Assembly (NCBI GenBank): GCA_965222995.1
Contig: OZ244977.1
Coordinates: forward strand, 3,224,001-3,288,000
Direction: 5' to 3'
DNA from: SB11 sp965222995
GTDB taxonomy: Bacteria; Bacteroidota; Bacteroidia; UBA8524
DNA length: 64,000 nt
Shown here one piece after another: positions 49,049-56,305 of this stretch (its first letter is position 1; every line of letters begins with the position of its first letter). The position numbers and the translations under genes are program-made. Under the pieces are notes generated by a model, which saw nothing but the letters and a program-made list of their open reading frames with translations, did not search any database and was not told the DNA's origin.

Positions 49049-50053
49049 ATGATTACTACTGATATATGTATAATTGGTGCGGGACCTGTGGGTTTGTTTG
49101 CTGTTTTTGAAGCAGGCTTGCTGAAACTGCGTTGCCATGTGGTTGATGTGTTGCCCCAAATTGGTGGGCAGTTAAGTGAAATTTATCCCAAAAAACCCAT
49201 TTACGATATACCCGGCTATCCCAGTATTTTAGCCCAAGAATTAATTGATAAGTTAGAAGAGCAGATAGCCCCTTTTGAGCCTACTTATACTTTAGGTGAA
49301 CGTGTAGACGGCTTAGACAAGCAAGAAGATGGTACTTTTATAGTTACTACCAATGAAGGAACTAAAATACATGCTAAAGCAGTTTGTATTGCCGGAGGTT
49401 TAGGATGTTTTGAGCCCCGCAAACCAGCCCTTGCCGACATAGAACAATATGAAGGCAAAGGCATTACCTATATGGTAAAAGACCCTGAAGTATACCGCAA
49501 CAAAAAGGTAGTGGTTGCAGGAGGTGGAGATAGTGCCCTGGATTGGACAATTTATTTGGCGGATGTAGCCTCAGAATTATCGCTGGTGCACCGCAATGAA
49601 ACTTTTAGAGGTGCTCCCGATAGTGCCCAAAAAGTAATGGAGTTATCACAACAAGGGAAAATAAACCTTCATTTAAGCTCTAATATTGTAGAGTTACACG
49701 GCAACGGGGTACTTAATAACTTAACTGTTCAAAACAAGGCTAAAGACCGCCAAACTATTGATGCCGATTATTTTATCCCGCTTTTTGGTTTAAGCCCAAA
49801 ATTGGGTCCAATGGAAAACTGGGGTTTAAATATTAACAAACAAGCTATTGAAGTGGATACCGAAAAGTTTGAAACCAATATTCCCGGTGTATTTGCTATT
49901 GGAGATATTAATACCTACCCCGGTAAGCTGAAACTTATATTAAGTGGTTTTCATGAAGCTGCGCTAATGTCTCATGGAGTATTTAAGTATATCAACCCCG
50001 GTAAGGTGTTAAACCTTAAATATACTACTGTTAATGGAATAAATCCTTTTTAA
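49049..50053 (+). CDS. Ferredoxin-NADP reductase, thioredoxin-reductase-like type
   Basis: This 334-residue flavoprotein moves electrons between NADPH and ferredoxin. FAD binding is shown by CIIGAGPVGLFAVFEAGLLKL and NADPH binding by VVVAGGGDSALDWTIYLADVA; the C-terminal FAD signature is IPGVFAIGDINTYPGKLKLILSGFHEAALMSH. The CxxC of thioredoxin reductase is absent, and the YDIPGYPSI segment is typical of the FNR subclass. The ferredoxin gene lies 86 bases downstream, so they form a redox pair. Confidence 0.92.
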   Translation: MITTDICIIGAGPVGLFAVFEAGLLKLRCHVVDVLPQIGGQLSEIYPKKPIYDIPGYPSILAQELIDKLEEQIAPFEPTYTLGERVDGLDKQEDGTFIVTTNEGTKIHAKAVCIAGGLGCFEPRKPALADIEQYEGKGITYMVKDPEVYRNKKVVVAGGGDSALDWTIYLADVASELSLVHRNETFRGAPDSAQKVMELSQQGKINLHLSSNIVELHGNGVLNNLTVQNKAKDRQTIDADYFIPLFGLSPKLGPMENWGLNINKQAIEVDTEKFETNIPGVFAIGDINTYPGKLKLILSGFHEAALMSHGVFKYINPGKVLNLKYTTVNGINPF

Positions 50054-50070
50054 TATCTGATTCCTTGATT

Positions 50071-50098
50071 TTGAGATTAACTGATTTTGCTATGTTTG
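50071..50098 (+). promoter_or_regulatory. Promoter TTG-N17-TATGTTTG of the ferredoxin gene
   Basis: TTG (50071-50073) and TATGTTTG (50091-50098) are 17 bases apart, an exact consensus promoter, giving the ferredoxin gene its own start with a leader of about 35 bases. Confidence 0.72.
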
Positions 50099-50139
50099 CA
50101 TTTTTTAATCTGTAAATCATCAATTCAGTAAATCAATAA

Positions 50140-50463
50140 ATGATGAATGAGGTAACCGTATACGTAGTAAACGAGACAGGTGAAAAGGAACCTGTTATTG
50201 CCCCTACAGATATGGCACTAAGTCTTATGGAAGTGCTGAAAGGTAGCGGCTACGATATTGAAGCCCGTTGCGGAGGAATGGCTCTTTGTGCTACCTGCCA
50301 TGTAGAGGTGTTGAATGAAAAAGAGCTTACCCCACAAAACGATGATGAGTTGGATATGCTGGATACCGTACCCAATATTACTGATACCAGCCGTTTGGGT
50401 TGCCAAATAAAAATTACCGAAGAAACCGACGGGTTAGAAGTTCGTATTTTAGGTGAGGAATAA
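50140..50463 (+). CDS. 2Fe-2S ferredoxin
   Basis: The 107-residue protein is a small electron carrier of the adrenodoxin/plant type. Ligands are in EARCGGMALCATCHVEVL (C-x5-C-x2-C) with the fourth cysteine in RLGCQIKI. The strand-rich N-terminus (VTVYVVNETGEKEPVIAP) and ending VRILGEE are normal. The upstream reductase is its likely NADPH-side partner. Electron acceptors (for example a desaturase or monooxygenase) are not in this window. Confidence 0.93.
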   Translation: MMNEVTVYVVNETGEKEPVIAPTDMALSLMEVLKGSGYDIEARCGGMALCATCHVEVLNEKELTPQNDDELDMLDTVPNITDTSRLGCQIKITEETDGLEVRILGEE

Positions 50464-50500
50464 CTTTCCAACTTAAAATACAATTGCAGGGGTATTAAGC

Positions 50501-50608
50501 ATGGGTGGCGAAAGACCTTCTATTTTAGTGGCAAGGCGTGAAGAAACTGCTTATTATTTAAACGAAGTAAAAATTTTGGAGGGATTTTTGCCTAATACAG
50601 GATATTAA
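50501..50608 (+). other. Possible 35-codon open frame or gene relic
   Basis: The frame ATGGGTGGCGAAAGACC... codes MGGERPSILVARREETAYYL and a short tail ending GFLPNTGY before a stop at 50606-50608. The residue composition looks coding, yet no start signal, family or neighbour supports it. It may be a relic of a lost gene. The rest of the 170-base gap holds nothing else I can recognise. Confidence 0.2.
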
Positions 50609-50633
50609 AAGTTCTTTATAAAAACATTGCACT

Positions 50634-51014
50634 ATGAAAAAGTATTTACTAGCCCTTACGTTTATTGCCGTTTTTTCAGGTTTTTGCATTGCTCAAACTG
50701 AAACGGAACCAGTTAAAACAACTACAGCTACAGAAACCACAGCAGACAGTATTAAACAAACCGCTGAGCCACAAATAATTTTAACAAAGGTTAACCCCAG
50801 CCACACAACACCTTATTACCAAACGTATAAGCCTTTTACCATGAGTGCAAATTCAACGGCAAATATGTACCCAACAGTTTCAGCTGCTCCTAATGGGGGT
50901 ATTTCTATAAAAGGCGGCAGGGCTGAAAATAACGCCTATTTTTACAACGGTGTCCGTGTTATGGATAATCTACCCCCGATGGTAATACCCAACCCCACTT
51001 TCGATATAAAATAA
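50634..51014 (+). CDS. Secreted protein with a TonB-plug-like C-terminus (126 residues)
   Basis: A signal peptide (MKKYLLALTFIAVFSGFCIAQ) precedes a Thr/Glu-rich linker. The C-terminal half ends with GGISIKGGRAENNAYFYNGVRVMDNLPP. This resembles the middle of TonB-dependent receptor plug domains (GVxIRGGRxxxxxYYIDGVRV), but the protein has no barrel and no TonB box is obvious. It could be a decoy, a relic, or a periplasmic partner of a receptor. The gene stands alone and ends at a hairpin shared with the convergent T9SS protein gene. Confidence 0.6.
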   Translation: MKKYLLALTFIAVFSGFCIAQTETEPVKTTTATETTADSIKQTAEPQIILTKVNPSHTTPYYQTYKPFTMSANSTANMYPTVSAAPNGGISIKGGRAENNAYFYNGVRVMDNLPPMVIPNPTFDIK

Positions 51015-51015
51015 A

Positions 51016-51040
51016 AACCACCTGCATGTTGCAAGTGGTT
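51016..51040 (-). terminator. Terminator between convergent genes
   Basis: AACCAC-C-TGCA pairs with TGCA-A-GTGGTT around TGT, with one mismatch. T-rich sequence follows on the minus strand. Confidence 0.65.
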
Positions 51041-51068
51041 CAAAAAAAGAAGGGTTAAATGTGTTAGT

Positions 51069-51947
51069 TTATTTTACTATCACTAGTTTTTCTCTGTAGC
51101 TAATGCCGTTGGTGTTTGTTGCAGTAAGCCAATACACGCCATTAGCCAAAAATTCAGTATTAACAGTTAGTACATTCTTATCAGGAGAAACTGAAATAGT
51201 TTCTTGTTTACCCATTACATCAGTAATAACAACTGAATTGCTTAATTGTTCTCCGGCAGGCAACTCCACTCTTACTAAGTTTGTTGCAGGGTTTGGATAT
51301 AATTTAGCAACACCTGTTTTCACCTCACTAACACTGTTCACAACATTATTCAGTGTCATGGTAGCCGTAAGGTTATAAATATCGTCATTCCATCCGTTAC
51401 TTGCACCAACAGCTGCCGCTGCACGCACCGTTATGGTTTGGCTGCCTCCCATCTCTGCATTAGTAATCAAATCCGTGCGCTTCATACCTAAAATAATAGT
51501 GTTATTAGCTTGGTCTAAAACAATACTGATGTTGTTGGTAGAAAGGTTGGTATAACTTTGTGAATTAACCCCCTGTGCATCGCCAATACCTATAGTACCT
51601 ACATAAGGAGGGCCTGTAACCCATGCCGAAACCAACTTGCTCCAGCTATTCATGTTAGAGTTTCCCCAGAAATTAAATTTGGCCCCTCCTGTTAAGTTAA
51701 TCATAACATTCGCCCCAAAGTTAGCCGCCTGAGCGTTTGAAATTGATGCTACGGTAATCCTAAAATGTAAAGAATCGTCGGCAGGTGTGTACTTAAATTC
51801 TAAATTGGTACCATCAAGTCTGTTTGGGTCAGAGCCGTCCCCGGTAGGGTCGCTTGTAATTGATGTCCATTGTGCCTGGGCTATTTGAGCGCAAAAAAAG
51901 AGCAAAAAAACCCCACACACTTTACCTAGTAAAGTAGTAGTTTTCAT
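51069..51947 (-). CDS. Secreted protein with T9SS sorting domain (292 residues)
   Basis: I start this gene at ATG 51947, giving a clean signal peptide (MKTTTLLGKVCGVFLLFFCAQIAQAQ); the longer frame to 51995 adds 16 residues with no signal. A single beta-rich domain (about 25-215) resembles secreted lectin- or CBM-like domains (LEFKYTPADDSLHFRITVAS, NMNSWSKLVSAWVTGPPYVGTIG). The C-terminus is a type A T9SS domain (VAKLYPNPATNLVRVELPAG, then GVYWLTATN and EKLVIVK). No catalytic residues are recognisable. It should be surface exposed or released. Confidence 0.83.
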   Translation of the reverse strand: MKTTTLLGKVCGVFLLFFCAQIAQAQWTSITSDPTGDGSDPNRLDGTNLEFKYTPADDSLHFRITVASISNAQAANFGANVMINLTGGAKFNFWGNSNMNSWSKLVSAWVTGPPYVGTIGIGDAQGVNSQSYTNLSTNNISIVLDQANNTIILGMKRTDLITNAEMGGSQTITVRAAAAVGASNGWNDDIYNLTATMTLNNVVNSVSEVKTGVAKLYPNPATNLVRVELPAGEQLSNSVVITDVMGKQETISVSPDKNVLTVNTEFLANGVYWLTATNTNGISYREKLVIVK

Positions 51948-52171
51948 ATGCAAATAATTTAATTGTTTAAACTGCTCTATTAGATTGTAATACACCCAAA
52001 TAAGTTGCTTTTAAATAAATAATTTTTAATTATAAAAAATTTGCAACCTTTTGAAAACACATACCGTCATTATAGGTTATACTTTTTACAAAGTATTCAT
52101 TTTCAAATATGAAACTGAAAGTTTATTATACTTTTTTAAAATCAAACTTTTTCATTTAATAACCAAGATTA

Positions 52172-52573
52172 TTATTTCTTCTTAAAAACCAACCACAAAA
52201 CTATGCCGCTAAAAAGTCCTTGCAATAACAAAAGGGCTCCATCATTTAAAACAAAAGCTAGTTTATCATTGTGATGAAAAAACTCAACACCTAATAAAAG
52301 CCATATTGAACCAATAAGTACTGAACAAACTATACCAAACCGAATAGCATATACAAGCTTTTGTTTATCACTACTATGTTTTAGATATAACCATGTTGTG
52401 GCTATTGCCCTTATAAACTCTGCTAAAACCCCAAATAATATCTGGTTTAAGCTATACCCTTCACTATTTTTTATTTCTTTCCCAAGCACTACTTCTTTCA
52501 TAGCATCATAAATAACTACTACGCCTAAAAAAACAACGGTTAATAATGTTGCTGCTATTATTTGCTTTTTCAT
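52172..52573 (-). CDS. Four-helix membrane protein downstream of a methyltransferase
   Basis: The 133-residue protein has four hydrophobic segments at about 4-24, 47-66, 79-97 and 107-128. A charged loop (EVVLGKEIKNSEGYS) separates the first two. It overlaps the methyltransferase gene by 4 bases, which suggests a functional link. No family recognised. Upstream AT-rich bases (51996-52171) carry no further gene. Confidence 0.65.
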   Translation of the reverse strand: MKKQIIAATLLTVVFLGVVVIYDAMKEVVLGKEIKNSEGYSLNQILFGVLAEFIRAIATTWLYLKHSSDKQKLVYAIRFGIVCSVLIGSIWLLLGVEFFHHNDKLAFVLNDGALLLLQGLFSGIVLWLVFKKK

Positions 52574-53346
52574 TTAGGAATACCGGTAAGATAGGTTACT
52601 GAAAACCCTATACTGTTTTTTGCTTTGCCACAACTCCAATCGTATTTATTTTCTTCATCCACAGCTTTAGCTAAACTAAGCAGTTCACTGGGTTTGTATA
52701 ATCTTAAAATAGATACTACCCCATCCCAAACTGTATATAGGGGAATTAATGGTATCAGATAAGTAAATACTATTCTACTCCACTTAAAAGGTTTAAAAAA
52801 AGGTGTACAAAAGAAAAAAAGTATCGGGTGGAATAGCAATATGCCTGCAATAGTTCCAATATGTTTATCTCCGCTATCAAAAATACCTACGGGTTGTTTG
52901 CTTTCAATTACCTGTCTTAAAATCTCCTTAACTTGCTTTGGTTTGAAATGATGAATTGCTGAAAACATAGTCCTAAACCCATCTATATGTTCATTATTCC
53001 CCATAATATCCCACGATAAGGGGTAATAATCTATTCTCCCATTGGTTTTGCTTTTTAGTTTCTCATAGGCTCCTATATTGGGATATTTATCTGTTAGTAT
53101 AAACCTAATATCCAATTCAGGGTCTATTTTTTCATTAATACTTTCAACAGGACCTCCATTGCCTGCACATAAATCTACAACTTGTTTATACGTTGTTTTT
53201 TTCAGAGCATCCTCTAAAATTCCTGCTATGGGTTGATAATATCTTGTTAGTTTTAGAATGAACCCGAGAAAATCTGTCCCCCCATCCCTTATGTAATCAG
53301 GGAACCAAGAAAAGTCTTCAAACTCAAATAAGTGTATACGTTTCAA
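52570..53346 (-). CDS. Class I SAM-dependent methyltransferase with C-terminal hydrophobic segment
   Basis: The 258-residue protein has a Rossmann SAM-binding motif at about residues 52-62 (VVDLCAGNGGPVESI) followed by RFILTDKYPN and SAIHHFKPKQVKEIL. A hydrophobic region at about 170-205 (GILLFHPILFFFCTPFFKPF, VFTYLIPLIPLYTVWDG) suggests membrane contact and a lipid or quinone substrate. It resembles no characterised subgroup that I can name. The membrane protein gene overlapping its end may help in substrate handling. Confidence 0.75.
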   Translation of the reverse strand: MKRIHLFEFEDFSWFPDYIRDGGTDFLGFILKLTRYYQPIAGILEDALKKTTYKQVVDLCAGNGGPVESINEKIDPELDIRFILTDKYPNIGAYEKLKSKTNGRIDYYPLSWDIMGNNEHIDGFRTMFSAIHHFKPKQVKEILRQVIESKQPVGIFDSGDKHIGTIAGILLFHPILFFFCTPFFKPFKWSRIVFTYLIPLIPLYTVWDGVVSILRLYKPSELLSLAKAVDEENKYDWSCGKAKNSIGFSVTYLTGIPK

Positions 53347-53506
53347 TTTGAGTAATTTTTTGAAATAATTTTATTATTACAAATCCCTCAAAGTTAGTTT
53401 TTTACGTCTTAAACTCGCAATTGTGTAACCCTTATTTTAAGCTCAAGTTGTGAAGTAAGTTGACTGCAAACAAAACATTGTTTTTCTTTATTCCTTTTTA
53501 GTTTAT

Positions 53507-54409
53507 ATGCTTAAAATAGCCTGGAGTGAAATATATGCACACCCGCTTCCTGAGGGACACCGCTTCCCTATGGATAAATATGACTTGATTCCCAAACAAC
53601 TGCTATATGAAGGCATAATTGAAAAAGACAATCTTTTTGAACCCAAACCTTTAGAAGAGGACATTATACTACACACTCATGATATAGATTACTGGCAAAG
53701 AATGAAAGCTTTGCAGCTAACAGCAAAAGAAATGCGAAAAATAGGGTTCCCCTTATCGCAAGAATTGGTTTTGCGGGAAACTATTATTTGCCAAGGAACT
53801 ATAGATTGCACGCAATATGCACACCAATACGGTGTGGCCATGAATGTTGCAGGAGGCACACACCACGCCTATACTAACAAGGGAGAAGGATTTTGCCTAC
53901 TAAATGATTTTGCTATTGCAGCAAACTGGCTATTAAACAATAACAAGGCTAAGAAAATATTAATTATAGACCTTGATGTGCATCAGGGTAATGGAACGGC
54001 ACAGATTTTCAGAGAAAACAAACAGGTGTTTTGCTTTAGTATACATGGGCAAGAAAACTACCCCTTGCATAAAGAAAAGTCTCACCTCGATATTGGATTA
54101 CCCACTTACACCACTGATGAGGTATACCTTGATACCTTAACAACCACATTGCCTGATGTAATAAATAAAGTACAACCCGATTTTGCTTTTTATTTATCAG
54201 GCGTTGATATTTTAGAAAGTGATAAACTGGGCAAATTATCCGTTAGTAAAGAGGGCTGCAAACAACGGGATAGCTTTGTTTTTGAAACATTATATAAAAA
54301 AAGTATACCTGTTGTGGTGAGCATGGGAGGTGGTTACTCGCCTAAAATTGCTGATATTGTTAATGCACACTGCACAACTTTTAAAGAAGCACAACGTATA
54401 TTTTTTTAA
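53507..54409 (+). CDS. Histone-deacetylase-like zinc amidohydrolase (class IV-like)
   Basis: The 300-residue protein fits the HDAC/AcuC/APAH fold. Active-site features are GGTHHAYTNKGEGFCLLND (His pair and phenylalanine), LIIDLDVHQGNGTA (zinc Asp and His) and YLSGVDILESDKLGKLSVS (second zinc Asp), with GGGYS at the end. The layout is like that of HDAC11-type class IV enzymes. Likely substrates are acetylated polyamines, acyl-lysines or similar; which one cannot be told. Single gene on the plus strand. Confidence 0.9.
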   Translation: MLKIAWSEIYAHPLPEGHRFPMDKYDLIPKQLLYEGIIEKDNLFEPKPLEEDIILHTHDIDYWQRMKALQLTAKEMRKIGFPLSQELVLRETIICQGTIDCTQYAHQYGVAMNVAGGTHHAYTNKGEGFCLLNDFAIAANWLLNNNKAKKILIIDLDVHQGNGTAQIFRENKQVFCFSIHGQENYPLHKEKSHLDIGLPTYTTDEVYLDTLTTTLPDVINKVQPDFAFYLSGVDILESDKLGKLSVSKEGCKQRDSFVFETLYKKSIPVVVSMGGGYSPKIADIVNAHCTTFKEAQRIFF

Positions 54410-54487
54410 ACCTTAACAAAATACTTGCATTTGTACTTTTTAATTTCATTATCTTAGTATCAGTGTTTTATGTAATTATTAACAGTA

Positions 54488-54706
54488 ATGAAAAAGCAAC
54501 TGGGAAAGCCCAAAACCTCTGCAAAGAATAATGACAATATGGGTTTGAAGAAAAAATCTACGCTTCACCCGTCAGACAACAAAGCAAAAAACAAACGGTA
54601 TTTGGATGAGTATGATGAAGATTTTGAAGACAACTTTGATGCTGCGTACTCAGACAAGTTTAGCTTAGATGATTTTGATGATGACGATGACGACGACGAT
54701 TACTAG
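54488..54706 (+). CDS. Small protein with basic N-terminus and poly-acidic tail
   Basis: The 72-residue protein starts with Lys-rich sequence (KKQLGKPKTSAKNN) and ends in a run of aspartates (DDFDDDDDDDDY) after EYDEDFEDNFDAAYSDKFSLDD. It is likely disordered. I recall similar Asp-tailed small proteins next to metabolic genes in Bacteroidota but no function. The tail may bind basic proteins or nucleic-acid-associated factors. The Asp run is coded mainly by GAT and GAC alternation, so slippage could vary its length. Confidence 0.65.
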   Translation: MKKQLGKPKTSAKNNDNMGLKKKSTLHPSDNKAKNKRYLDEYDEDFEDNFDAAYSDKFSLDDFDDDDDDDDY

Positions 54707-54707
54707 A

Positions 54708-55265
54708 CTATTGAAGGTCTAAAACTATCACAGGCGTTTGTATTGTATTGCTACGGTTTAAGCTACGGTCTTCTAAAGTAATCTTATAGTAAACAGAATC
54801 GGGCAGTGGAGCACTGTAGTCTAAAGTTGTGATAAAAGGAGTAAGTACATCCAATCTTCCTTTTATGTATTTATCCCGTCCTTCAGGGGTTATATTAGTA
54901 ATTCTTTGATTGAAATTAACTGTATCACCCGTAATCGGGTCTTGCAAAAATTGTGAGGTAATTTTCTTTTCAACTCCACTATCTATAACAATAAACTCAA
55001 CATATAAGTTATTGAAGTTTGGCGACCCGAAGCGGAACGGAGGGAAAGAATCTGCATCAGATAATCCTATATCTCCATCACCATCCTCAAAAGTCATATT
55101 AATGGTAACAAGGCTGTCTTTTCCATTAATCGTTTTAAGTTTGCTGTGCCCTGTATATTGAAGCGAGGGTATGGGGGGAGCACTCTCGCTAGACGTGCAA
55201 CCCATAAATACTATTAGTATTAAACTAAAAAAAGAAAGAATATATACAGGTTTCCAATAATTCAT
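54708..55265 (-). CDS. Hypothetical lipoprotein (185 residues)
   Basis: A lipoprotein signal (MNYWKPVYILSFFSLILIVFMGC, acceptor Cys23) precedes a small Ser/Pro linker and a beta-rich domain of about 150 residues: VTINMTFEDGDGDIGLSDADSF (an Asp-rich turn that could bind Ca2+), then FRFGSPNFNNLYVEFIVIDS and YYKITLEDRSLNRSNTIQTPVIVLDLQ. Its start codon is 2 bases from the start of the divergent LuxE-like gene, so both promoters must lie inside the other's coding region. Function unknown. Confidence 0.75.
   Translation of the reverse strand: MNYWKPVYILSFFSLILIVFMGCTSSESAPPIPSLQYTGHSKLKTINGKDSLVTINMTFEDGDGDIGLSDADSFPPFRFGSPNFNNLYVEFIVIDSGVEKKITSQFLQDPITGDTVNFNQRITNITPEGRDKYIKGRLDVLTPFITTLDYSAPLPDSVYYKITLEDRSLNRSNTIQTPVIVLDLQ
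55136..55143 (+). promoter_or_regulatory. TAAGTTTG candidate promoter element inside the lipoprotein gene
   Basis: An exact TAnnTTTG match lies 125 bases before the LuxE-like start on the plus strand, within the antisense coding region of the lipoprotein. No TTG is at the -33 position. It is a candidate only because the 2-base gap leaves no room for a promoter. Confidence 0.25.
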
Positions 55266-55267
55266 AA

Positions 55268-56251
55268 ATGGATTTAAGTTTAATAAACAAAGTATTTACT
55301 ACAAAGAACGAAAATTTTGCAGAAACAGTTTGGGAAGTCTTTAAGTTTCAAGCTGCAAATGTTGTTCCCTATAAAAACTATATACAATATTTGGGCATTA
55401 ACCCCTCAAACATCAATCAAATAAACCAAATACCCTTTCTGCCTATTTCTTTCTTCAAGTCGCAAAATATAATTGCACAAAACCAGGCATCACAACAAAC
55501 TTTTTTAAGCAGCAGCACTACAGGCAAAGGGCAAAGTAAACACCCTGTTGCCAATATTTCTATATACCAAACTGCGTTTACCCAAGGTTTTAAACTGCAA
55601 TACGGTAACCCCTCTGATTATTGTATTTTAGCCTTATTACCCTCATATTTAGAACGTACAGGTTCATCGTTAGTGTATATGGCAAACCATTTAATTAATG
55701 AAAGTAAACATTTTAACAGTGGCTTTTATTTGGATGAATGGGATAAGCTAGCTAATGTATTACAACAGAACGAAGAAAAAGGACTAAAAACCTTGTTGCT
55801 GGGTGTTTCTTTTGCCTTGCTTGATTTTGTTGCCCGGCACCCTATGCAACTAGAGCATACTATAATTATGGAAACGGGTGGGATGAAAGGAAGAAGAAAA
55901 GAGCTTACCCGTTTTGAGTTGCACAAAGAATTAAAAGAAGGTTTTGGGGTTAATGAAATTCATTCTGAATATGGTATGACAGAATTGTTCTCGCAAGCTT
56001 ATGCAAAAAAAGAAGGTCGTTTTGTTTGTCCCCCCTGGATGAAAGTATATACCCGCACAGCAGATGACCCTTTTGGCTATACCGATTTTGGAAAAACAGG
56101 AGCCTTAAATATTATAGACCTTGCCAATATATATAGTTGCAGCTTTATAGAAACTGAAGATTTAGGCAGAGTATACGAAGATGGTAGTTTTGAAGTACTG
56201 GGTAGAATGGATTTTAGTGAAGTACGAGGTTGTAATACTATGATAGTATAG
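55268..56251 (+). CDS. LuxE/PaaK-like acyl-protein synthetase
   Basis: This 327-residue protein matches the LuxE family of the adenylate-forming superfamily. Signs are PFLPISFFKSQNII, the phosphate-binding loop FLSSSTTGKGQSKH, LLALLPSYLERTGSSLVYM (tight Ser-Gly-Ser stretch), HSEYGMTELFSQAYA and the late VLGRMDFSEVRGCNTM. LuxE activates fatty acids as acyl-AMP and passes them on. In Bacteroidota such genes sit among envelope genes, and the product may be a modified lipid or amide. Substrate is unknown. Confidence 0.87.
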   Translation: MDLSLINKVFTTKNENFAETVWEVFKFQAANVVPYKNYIQYLGINPSNINQINQIPFLPISFFKSQNIIAQNQASQQTFLSSSTTGKGQSKHPVANISIYQTAFTQGFKLQYGNPSDYCILALLPSYLERTGSSLVYMANHLINESKHFNSGFYLDEWDKLANVLQQNEEKGLKTLLLGVSFALLDFVARHPMQLEHTIIMETGGMKGRRKELTRFELHKELKEGFGVNEIHSEYGMTELFSQAYAKKEGRFVCPPWMKVYTRTADDPFGYTDFGKTGALNIIDLANIYSCSFIETEDLGRVYEDGSFEVLGRMDFSEVRGCNTMIV

Positions 56252-56257
56252 CATAAA

Positions 56258-56283
56258 AAAGGCAGCACAATTGTGCTGCCTTT
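56258..56283. terminator. Bidirectional terminator between convergent genes
   Basis: A perfect 26-base palindrome (arm AAAGGCAGCACAA) with A- and T-rich flanks separates the LuxE-like gene from the SRPBCC-GyrI gene. Confidence 0.85.
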
Positions 56284-56305
56284 AAAAAATCATAGGCTTT
56301 AGCTT

